From Streptomyces lateritius (GTDB lineage: Bacteria; Actinomycetota; Actinomycetes; Streptomycetales; Streptomycetaceae): a stretch of DNA of 64,000 nt. Shown in pieces: positions 57,906 to 64,000 of the stretch. The DNA is taken from positions 170,159-234,158 of the forward strand of contig NZ_BMTO01000012.1 in the NCBI RefSeq assembly GCF_014649715.1, read 5' to 3'. The translations under genes and the position numbers were made by a program. A model generated the notes under the pieces. The model did no database searches, was not told where the DNA came from, and was given only the letters and a program-made list of their open reading frames with translations. Position 1 is the stretch's first letter. The number at the start of each line of letters is the position of its first letter.

Positions 57906-59653
57906 GCGGTACGACGGCGGCGGACATCACTGCAGGCCGGGTCGGCACTCCGGACAAGGGCGCACTGCGCGCCCTGCTGCCCGTGCTCGGCGCGCACCGG
58001 GGCATGACCGTGCGGACCTTCGGGGCGGCGCTCGTCGACCAGGCGGCGCTCGTCGTGCTCGTCACGCTGGCCGCGCACACCGTCGGCGTGGCCGTCCTCG
58101 AGCGTCGCCCGCCGACCGCCGGTACGGTCGTCGCTCTCCTCGCACTCGTTCTGCTGCGCTCCCTCGCCACCTGGCGGGAGATGGACCTGTCGCACGATCT
58201 GGCGTACCGCGTGCTCGCGGAGTTGCGGGTACGGGTCTTCGACGGGCTCGCGCGCAGCGCGCCGGCCAGGATCGCGGGGCGGCGGAGCGGAGATCTGGCG
58301 TCGGCGGCGCTCGGGGACGTGGAGGCGCTGGAGTTCTTCTACGCGCACGCCGTCGCCCAACTCCTCGCCTCGGGAGCGGTGTTCACCTCCGGTGCGGTCG
58401 TCCTCGGCTTCGTCGACCCGTGGCTGCTGGGCGCGGTCCTGCCCGCCGCGGCGCTCCTGGTGCTGGCGCCGCTGCTCGACGGGCGGGGGCGGGCGGCGCG
58501 GGGCGCGAGGACCCGCGAGGCCGCCGCCGCGCTCTCCGCGGAGACCGTGGAGACGGTCGACGGGCTGCGCGAGCTGCTCGCCTTCGGCGCGCTCGAGCGA
58601 CGCCGGGAGCGACTGCGCGGGTTCGGCGGGGAGCTCGGGGACGCGCAGCGCGCCGAGCACAGCTGGGAGGCGGGGGCCGCGGCGGTGCGGGACCTGCTGG
58701 TGGTCGGGGCCGTCGTCGGCGTCGTCGCCGCGGCGGCGCACACGGTGAGCGGCCCGTGGGCGCCGGCCGCGATGGCGCTCGCGCTCGGCTGCCTGGCACC
58801 GGTCGCCGATTCGGCGGCGGCGCTGGGCCAGGCGGGTGGTCTTCGCGCGGCGGCCGCCCGGGTCGGCGCGGCGATCGGCGCCCGTGCCGGGGCGCCGGAA
58901 CCGACGCGGCCCGTGCCGCTGCCGGACGGGCCGCTGGGGGTACGACTGCGGGGGGTCCGCTTCGACTACGGCGGTACGGAGGTGCTGGCCGGGGTCGATC
59001 TGGTGGTCCGGCCGGGGGAGACGGTGGCGCTCGTCGGGGCGTCGGGGGCCGGAAAGTCCACGCTGGCGCACCTGTTGGCACGGTTCTGGGACCCGGGGGA
59101 GGGGGTCGTGGAGCTGCTCGACGCGTCCGGGACGGCGATCGACGTACGGCGGGTCGCGGACGCGGACCTGCGGGGCGCGGTGGCCGTGGTCGGTCAGGAC
59201 GCGCCGCTCTTCCACGGCACCCTGGCGGACAACCTGCGGCTCGCGGCCCCGGACGCGCCGGACGGGCGGGTGCGGGAGGTGGCGGAGCTGTGCGGGATCG
59301 GCCACCTGGTGTCCGACCTGGCGGTCGGCGAACGCGGCGCGACCCTGTCGGGTGGGCAGCGGGCCCGGGTGGCCCTGGGACGGGCGCTGCTCACCTCGCC
59401 GCGGATCCTGGTCCTGGACGAGACGACGGCGAACCTGGACGCGGCGGGGGAGGCGGAACTGGCGGCGGCCCTGGGGGCGGCGCCCGGCGCGTCCGACCGC
59501 ACGACGGTGGTGATCGCCCACCGCCCCTCGACGATCCGCCGCGCGGACCGCATCGCGGTCCTCTCGAACGGCCGCGTGGTCGAAACCGGCACCTGGCACG
59601 ACCTGACCACCCGCCCCGGCCTCTTCACCACCCTCCTGACCCGCACACCCTGA
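57902..59653 (+). CDS. ABC exporter half-transporter 2 (TMD-NBD)
   Basis: A 583-aa fused exporter (CydC-like): transmembrane part to about residue 330, Walker A GASGAGKST, signature LSGGQRAR, Walker B ILVLDETTANLDA. With unit 1 it likely forms a heterodimeric exporter for the modified peptide. Walker B glutamates are intact in both halves, so both sites may hydrolyse ATP. Last gene of the operon; hairpins follow at 59706. Confidence 0.9.
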   Translation: MSGTTAADITAGRVGTPDKGALRALLPVLGAHRGMTVRTFGAALVDQAALVVLVTLAAHTVGVAVLERRPPTAGTVVALLALVLLRSLATWREMDLSHDLAYRVLAELRVRVFDGLARSAPARIAGRRSGDLASAALGDVEALEFFYAHAVAQLLASGAVFTSGAVVLGFVDPWLLGAVLPAAALLVLAPLLDGRGRAARGARTREAAAALSAETVETVDGLRELLAFGALERRRERLRGFGGELGDAQRAEHSWEAGAAAVRDLLVVGAVVGVVAAAAHTVSGPWAPAAMALALGCLAPVADSAAALGQAGGLRAAAARVGAAIGARAGAPEPTRPVPLPDGPLGVRLRGVRFDYGGTEVLAGVDLVVRPGETVALVGASGAGKSTLAHLLARFWDPGEGVVELLDASGTAIDVRRVADADLRGAVAVVGQDAPLFHGTLADNLRLAAPDAPDGRVREVAELCGIGHLVSDLAVGERGATLSGGQRARVALGRALLTSPRILVLDETTANLDAAGEAELAAALGAAPGASDRTTVVIAHRPSTIRRADRIAVLSNGRVVETGTWHDLTTRPGLFTTLLTRTP

Positions 59654-59705
59654 ACCCGCGACCGGGCCGGGGGCCGGGGCCGCCGCAAGGGCCCCGCCGC
59701 GCTGT

Positions 59706-59734
59706 GGGGCCGATGGGGCGCCTGCGGCGGCCCC
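59706..59734 (+). terminator. possible terminator after the exporter genes
   Basis: GGGGCCG (59706-59712) pairs with CGGCCCC (59728-59734) around a 15-base loop. 52 bases after the stop codon of the last operon gene. Short stem, no T-tract. Confidence 0.4.
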
Positions 59735-59790
59735 ATCCCACCCCTTGCCGGAACTCCGACGAGGGAGGGAGGGGCGTGCGGGCCGGGGCC

Positions 59791-59850
59791 TGACGGCCCT
59801 CAGGCCCTACCGTCCGGGACTGACGGTCCTCAGGCCCTACCGTCCGGGAC
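59791..59850. repeat. 30-bp tandem duplication in the intergenic stretch
   Basis: Two copies (59791-59820 and 59821-59850) starting TGACGGYCCTCAGGCCCTAC differ at one base. They lie in the about 650-base stretch between the exporter and the PucR gene, which holds no recognisable gene. Confidence 0.85.
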
Positions 59851-59853
59851 GAG

Positions 59854-59869
59854 GCACCCCGCGGGGTGC
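59854..59869. repeat. 16-bp perfect palindrome
   Basis: GCACCCCGCGGGGTGC, immediately after the 30-bp tandem repeat; a partial copy CCCCGCGGGG follows at about 59877. Purpose unknown. The rest of 59870-60299 is GC-rich spacer in which I see no gene. Confidence 0.7.
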
Positions 59870-60299
59870 TTCACGGCCCCGCGGGGTGGGCTGGTGGAGA
59901 GCGATTCCCCGACCCCGCCCCTTCCACCCGAATCTCTGACGAGACCGAGCGCCCACGGACGGGCCCGGGGGCTGACGGCCCCGCGCCCTCGGCGCCACGG
60001 TCGCGCCGACACACGGCTGACGGGCCCGAGTCGTCCTGCCGCCTCCGGCGCCACGGGTGGCCCTGCCACGGCAGGACTCACGGTCCCCAGCCTTTCCGGC
60101 GCCCCGGCGCAACGGTCGGGCGGCCCGAAGTACCTGGCGGGTCCAGGTCCCGGCGCTTCCGGCGGTAAGCCGAGCGTGCCCGCCGGGCGGCGCGCAGGGG
60201 GCGCAGGCGCCGGGCGGCAGGCTTCGGCCCGGCCGCATCGCCCCCCGGTGGGGGCGGGCCCCCGCGCAGAGCGAGCGCCGCGAACCCCACCCCCAAAGC

Positions 60300-61994
60300 T
60301 CAGCTCATCCGCAGCGCCAGGAAGAAGTCCAGCTTGTCCTCCAGACGCGACAAGTCCCTGCCCGTCAGTTGCTCGATCCTGCCCACCCTGTAGCGCAGGG
60401 TGTTCACATGCAGGTGCAGGCGCGTCGCGCAGCGGGTCCAGGAGCCGTCGCAGTCGAGGAAGGCTTCCAGGGTCGGGATGAGTTCCGCGCGGTGGCGGCG
60501 GTCGTAGTCGCGGAGCGGGTCCAGGAGGCGGGCCGTGAAGGCGCGGCGGACGTCGTCCGGGACGAACGGGAGGAGCAGGACGTGGGAGGCCAGTTCGTGG
60601 TGGCCGGCCGCGCAGACGCGGCCCGGCCGGGCGGCGGCGACGCGCCGGGCGTGGCGGGCCTCTTCCAGGGCGCCGCGCAGGCCCTCCGCCGAGTGGACGG
60701 CCGCGCTGACACCCAGCGTCAGGCGCCCGTCGTCGGCCAGGCCGGACGACAGCGGCTCCCGTACCGTCGCCAGCAGCGCGTCCGCGTGCAGGCCGAGGCC
60801 GGCGGCCTGGCCCTCGTCCTCGCTGTCCGGGAGGGGGCCGACGGGCAGCGGGACCAGGGCGATGGCCTCGTCGCCGTGGTGGGCGACGGCGATCCGGTCG
60901 GCGGAGTCGGCGCCCATGGTCGCCGGGTCGACCAGGATCTCCTCCAGGAGCGCCTGGGCGACCGGGCCGCCGTCCACGACGCCCGACCCGCTCTCCGGGT
61001 CCCACTCCACGCGGGCCACGACGACCTGCCAGTGCGGCGCCGTCCCGAGCCCCGGCAGCAGTACGGGCGCGGCCACCCGCAGGCGGGCGGCGATCTCGGC
61101 GGGCGCGGCGCCCGTCTGGACCAGTTCGAGGACCTCCTGCGCGAGCCGGCGCCGTACCGTACGGGCCGCGTCGCGCCGGTCCCGTTCCACGGCGATCAGC
61201 TGCGTGACGCCCTGGAGCAGGTCGAGCCGGGCCGCCGGCCAGTCGCTCGCGTCCGCCTCGACGGCCAGCAGCCAGTCCGAGAGCACCGTTTCGCGCACGT
61301 CGCGCGAGGCGGGCGCGGCGCCGCGCCCGGTGTTGCGGATCGGGAAGAGGGAGTACGTGGTTCCGCCGGTGGTCAGCCGGTGCGGGCCGCGCCGGCCGGT
61401 CCTGGTCGCGGCCAGGTGCTCGCCGGCCAGGGTGGCGGCGAGACCGCTCTCCAGCGGAGCCCCCGCGCCCGCGATCTGGCGGCCGGTGGGGGACAGGACC
61501 CAGGCCCGCAGGTCCAGGTCGGAGCCGAGGAGGTCGAGGACGACCTCGGGGCCGCCACCCGCCGGCCCGGAGGTCATCAGGCGCCTGTGCCGATCGACGA
61601 CGGCCGCCAGATCGCCCGCCCGCTCGCCGGAGACCTGTCGAACGACGTACTCGGTGATCGTCGCGAACGCAACGGACTCGTTCACCGCGAACAGAGGCAG
61701 CCGATGGCGCGAACACGCCTGTACGAGATCGTCGGGGATGTCCCCGAGCTCGGCCTCGCCGGCCGCGAGCCCGGCGACCCCGGCGGAGGCCAGAATCCGG
61801 ACGAACGGCTCGGCGTCCTCCGGCACCCGGTACCAGGCGAGCCCGGTGAGGACGAGCTCACCTCCCGCGAGATACCGGCTGGGGTCCTTCAGGTCCGTCG
61901 TCATCACGCCCCGTACGGAGCGGTCCAGCTCGTCCTCACCGCCGAGCAGGCGCAGCCCCAGCGCGTCGGTTTCCAGCAGTGCGCGCAGCCGCAT
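60300..61994 (-). CDS. PucR-family transcriptional regulator
   Basis: A 564-aa regulator. N-terminal PucR domain: RALLETDALGLRLLGGEDEL, VRGVMTTDLKDPSRYLAGGE; middle GGDEF-like CdaR region (WQVVVARVEWDPESG, LTLGVSAAVHSAEGLRGALE); C-terminal helix-turn-helix SWTRCATRLHLHVNTLRYRV. Such proteins control purine (xanthine/urate) catabolism; the xanthine dehydrogenase operon diverges from it, supporting that role. ATG 61994 (MRLRALL) was chosen because the domain begins there; ATG 62021 is the alternative. Confidence 0.9.
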   Translation of the reverse strand: MRLRALLETDALGLRLLGGEDELDRSVRGVMTTDLKDPSRYLAGGELVLTGLAWYRVPEDAEPFVRILASAGVAGLAAGEAELGDIPDDLVQACSRHRLPLFAVNESVAFATITEYVVRQVSGERAGDLAAVVDRHRRLMTSGPAGGGPEVVLDLLGSDLDLRAWVLSPTGRQIAGAGAPLESGLAATLAGEHLAATRTGRRGPHRLTTGGTTYSLFPIRNTGRGAAPASRDVRETVLSDWLLAVEADASDWPAARLDLLQGVTQLIAVERDRRDAARTVRRRLAQEVLELVQTGAAPAEIAARLRVAAPVLLPGLGTAPHWQVVVARVEWDPESGSGVVDGGPVAQALLEEILVDPATMGADSADRIAVAHHGDEAIALVPLPVGPLPDSEDEGQAAGLGLHADALLATVREPLSSGLADDGRLTLGVSAAVHSAEGLRGALEEARHARRVAAARPGRVCAAGHHELASHVLLLPFVPDDVRRAFTARLLDPLRDYDRRHRAELIPTLEAFLDCDGSWTRCATRLHLHVNTLRYRVGRIEQLTGRDLSRLEDKLDFFLALRMS

Positions 61995-62281
61995 CTCGTC
62001 GCCGCCGTTCCTTCTCGTCATTCGCGAAAACTTGTCGCGTTGTCGTCGGTGGCCCGCGGCCACCGTTTCCAGGGGAAAACGGCGAGGTTACCGAGCCCCG
62101 CCTTTCGTTCGAATCTACAAGACGACGATGGTCACCAGCCAACTCCTTCATGTTTTCGGTGACTGCACCCGGGCGAGACCTGGCTTGTGTACTAGGCCAC
62201 ACATCGCGTGAACAGCACATGAACACGAAATCGAAGTCGAGGGCCGGCCGTCCCCCCGGGCCCGCGCGACGGACCCCCGAT

Positions 62282-62299
62282 CACTAGAAGCACTAGAAG
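62282..62299 (+). repeat. 9-bp tandem duplication overlapping the xdh ribosome-binding region
   Basis: CACTAGAAG occurs twice in tandem just before the FAD subunit ATG, providing the AGAAG Shine-Dalgarno-like sequence. The 315-base region 61995-62308 otherwise holds the divergent promoters; no clear operator palindrome was seen. Confidence 0.6.
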
Positions 62300-62308
62300 A
62301 GAGCCACC

Positions 62309-63199
62309 ATGGACTTCCTTCGCCCCGCCAGCTGGGAGGAGGCGCTCGCCGCCAAGGCCGAGCACCCCACGGCCGTGCCCATCGCCGGTGGCACCGACAT
62401 CATGGTCGAGATCAACTTCGACCACCGGCGCCCCGAGTACCTCCTGGACCTGAACCGTATCGAGCTCCTGCGCGAGTGGGAGGTCGGCGAGGAGAACGTC
62501 CGCCTCGGCGCCTCCGTTCCGTACACCCAGATCATGGAGCAGCTGCGGGCCGAGCTGCCCGGCCTGGCGCTGGCCTCGCACACGGTGGCCTCGCCCCAGA
62601 TCCGCAACCGCGGCGGTGTCGGTGGCAATCTGGGCACCGCGTCCCCGGCCGGTGACGCGCACCCCGCACTGCTCGCCGCCGGTGCCGAGGTCGAGGTCGA
62701 GTCGGTGCGCGGCAACCGGTTCATCCCGATCGACGAGTTCTACACGGGTGTGAAGCGCAACGCGCTCCAGCCCGACGAGCTCATCAAGACCGTCCACATC
62801 AAGAAGGCGGACGGCCCCCAGCAGTACTCCAAGGTCGGCACCCGCAACGCGATGGTCATCGCGGTCTGCGCCTTCGGCCTGGCCCTGCACCCGGAGACCC
62901 GGACCGTACGCACCGGCATCGGCTCGGCCGCGCCGACCCCGATCCGGGCCAAGGAGGCCGAGGAGTTCCTGAACGCGGCGCTGGAGGAGGGCGGTTTCTG
63001 GGACAACGGCAAGATCATCACGCCGTCGATCGCCAAGCAGTTCGCCGACCTCTGCTCGGCCGCCGCCAACCCCATCGACGACGTCCGAGGCACCGCCAAG
63101 TACCGCCGCCACGCCGTCGGAATCATGGCTCGCCGCCAGCTCGGCTGGACCTGGGAGCAGTACCGCGGCGCCGACCGCACGCTTGAGGGAGCTGCATAA
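62309..63199 (+). CDS. xanthine dehydrogenase FAD-binding subunit
   Basis: A 296-aa subunit of the CoxM/XdhB type. FAD pyrophosphate motifs VPIAGGTDIMVEI (residues 28-40) and TVASPQIRNRGGVGGNLGTASPAGD (in part) are clear, followed by the C-terminal CO_deh_flav_C domain (YSKVGTRNAMVIAVCAFG). First gene of the operon divergent from PucR; two bases separate it from the iron-sulfur subunit. Confidence 0.92.
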   Translation: MDFLRPASWEEALAAKAEHPTAVPIAGGTDIMVEINFDHRRPEYLLDLNRIELLREWEVGEENVRLGASVPYTQIMEQLRAELPGLALASHTVASPQIRNRGGVGGNLGTASPAGDAHPALLAAGAEVEVESVRGNRFIPIDEFYTGVKRNALQPDELIKTVHIKKADGPQQYSKVGTRNAMVIAVCAFGLALHPETRTVRTGIGSAAPTPIRAKEAEEFLNAALEEGGFWDNGKIITPSIAKQFADLCSAAANPIDDVRGTAKYRRHAVGIMARRQLGWTWEQYRGADRTLEGAA

Positions 63200-63201
63200 C
63201 C

Positions 63202-63798
63202 ATGCGCGTCAACTTCACCGTCAACGGTCGCCGGCAGGAAGCCGACGACGTCTGGGAGGGCGAGTCCCTCCTCTACGTTCTGCGTGAGCGCCTGGGTCTG
63301 CCCGGCTCCAAGAACGCCTGCGAGCAGGGCGAGTGCGGTTCCTGCACCGTCCGTCTCGACGGCGTGCCGGTCTGCTCCTGTCTCGTCGCGGCCGGTCAGG
63401 TCGAGGGCCGCGACGTCGTCACCGTCGAGGGCCTGGCGGAGTACGCCAAGCAGCGCGAGGAGCACGGTGGTTGCGCCTCCGGCGCCTGCGGCACCTCGCT
63501 CGACGCGGCCAAGAAGTGGGAAGCGAAGCCCGGTCAGGACTCGCAGACCGGCGAGGGCGTCGAACTGGCCCCGATCCAGCAGGCGTTCATCGACGCCGGC
63601 GCCGTGCAGTGCGGTTTCTGCACTCCCGGTCTGCTGGTCGCGGCCGACGAGATGCTGGAGCGCAACCCGTCCCCGACGGACGCGGACATCCGCGAGGCGC
63701 TCTCCGGCAACCTCTGCCGATGCACGGGTTACGAGAAGATCCTCGACGCGGTCCGCCTCGCGGCCGCTCGCCAGGAGCGCCAGGGAGAGGCGGTCTGA
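63202..63798 (+). CDS. xanthine dehydrogenase 2Fe-2S subunit
   Basis: A 198-aa subunit with the two cluster domains of the molybdenum hydroxylase family: plant-ferredoxin type ligands C40, C45, C48, C60 (CEQGECGSC), and the alpha-helical type C137, C140, C172, C174 (CGFC, CRC). Between them residues about 84-122 are an insert (HGGCASGACGTSLDAAKKW) with C91 and C96 that lengthens the protein over the usual 150-170 aa. Confidence 0.92.
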   Translation: MRVNFTVNGRRQEADDVWEGESLLYVLRERLGLPGSKNACEQGECGSCTVRLDGVPVCSCLVAAGQVEGRDVVTVEGLAEYAKQREEHGGCASGACGTSLDAAKKWEAKPGQDSQTGEGVELAPIQQAFIDAGAVQCGFCTPGLLVAADEMLERNPSPTDADIREALSGNLCRCTGYEKILDAVRLAAARQERQGEAV

Positions 63799-63799
63799 C

Positions 63800-64000
63800 A
63801 TGGCTCAGAACACACGCACCGTTCCGGTGGGCACGCCCACCGAGGTCACCCAGAACCACACCAAGGGCGGCGTCGGCGAGTCCACTCTCCGCCCGGACGG
63901 CACCCTCAAGGTCACCGGTGAGTTCGCCTACTCCTCGGACATGTGGCACGAGGACATGCTGTGGGGCCAGATCCTGCGGTCCACGGTCGCGCACGCCGAG
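63800..64000 (+). CDS. xanthine dehydrogenase molybdopterin subunit, 3' end outside window
   Basis: The first 67 residues are present: MAQNTRTVPVGTPTEV then DGTLKVTGEFAYSSDMWHED, the start of the CO dehydrogenase/xanthine dehydrogenase large-subunit (a/b hammerhead) domain, with LWGQILRSTVAHAE. ATG 63800 is one base after the previous stop codon, GGAGAGG at 63783-63790 upstream. It would bind the molybdenum cofactor and catalyse hypoxanthine/xanthine hydroxylation. Truncated by the window end. Confidence 0.88.
   Translation, partial: MAQNTRTVPVGTPTEVTQNHTKGGVGESTLRPDGTLKVTGEFAYSSDMWHEDMLWGQILRSTVAHAE

Noticed and set aside
57059..59599. 846-codon minus-strand frame opposite both exporter units
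   Set aside because: Same reason; no motifs, low-complexity Arg/Pro/Gln composition.

Overview
The window is a high-GC actinobacterial chromosome segment, almost certainly Streptomyces. Third codon positions are nearly all G or C, GTG and TTG starts are frequent, and many operons are joined by ATGA or GTGA overlaps. A mycothiol-type thioredoxin-fold enzyme, a DUF2637 protein, a DmdR-type iron box and the conserved RRHVDL leader peptide of sulfur operons all fit that genus. No rRNA, tRNA, CRISPR array, phage module or insertion sequence was seen.

Layout. 1-1230: partial DUF1697 gene and a DsbA-like gene. 1223-10729 (minus): assimilatory sulfate/sulfonate operon, read as leader peptide, ferredoxin-sulfite reductase, small zinc ribbon, cysH, cysC, cysD, cysN, small candidate ORFs, sulfonate-type ABC transporter, chelatase. 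10872-18663: GNAT, then a fructan/fructose system: LacI repressor with an FrcBCA-like ABC importer on minus, secreted GH32 enzyme and PfkB kinase on plus, and a palindromic operator between them. 18788-31368: mixed housekeeping and regulatory genes (GAF regulator, AidB, YihY, AraC and GlxA-type regulators, RsgA with a possible leader peptide and Shine-Dalgarno-masking hairpin, Ada-AlkA fusion, GNAT, PPOX, DUF456, TrmB/LuxR regulator). 31620-34708: secreted S8 protease broken by a one-base frameshift. 34819-45037: PP2C-like protein, pyruvate oxidase type enzyme, RsbW-like kinase, DUF2637 protein, iron-regulated FhuF-like reductase, GntR regulator, P-loop/beta-propeller protein, TPR protein.

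45182-59653 is the most interesting part. A beta-propeller gene diverges from a FecBCD-type metal-chelate importer (lipoprotein, two permeases, ATPase). The importer is followed by a 44-residue peptide gene, an E1-like/RRE protein, a CocE/S15 hydrolase, a YcaO cyclodehydratase, a SagB-type dehydrogenase and two ABC exporter half-units. A 15-bp Zur-type box lies in front of the importer and another, overlapping the ATPase stop codon, lies in front of the peptide gene. I read this as a zinc-responsive azole-RiPP (TOMM/LAP) locus whose product could be a peptide metallophore: made and exported under zinc starvation, then re-imported. The gene families are seen directly; the metallophore role is inference.

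60300-64000: a PucR-type regulator divergent from a xanthine dehydrogenase operon (FAD subunit, 2Fe-2S subunit, start of the molybdopterin subunit), which runs off the window.
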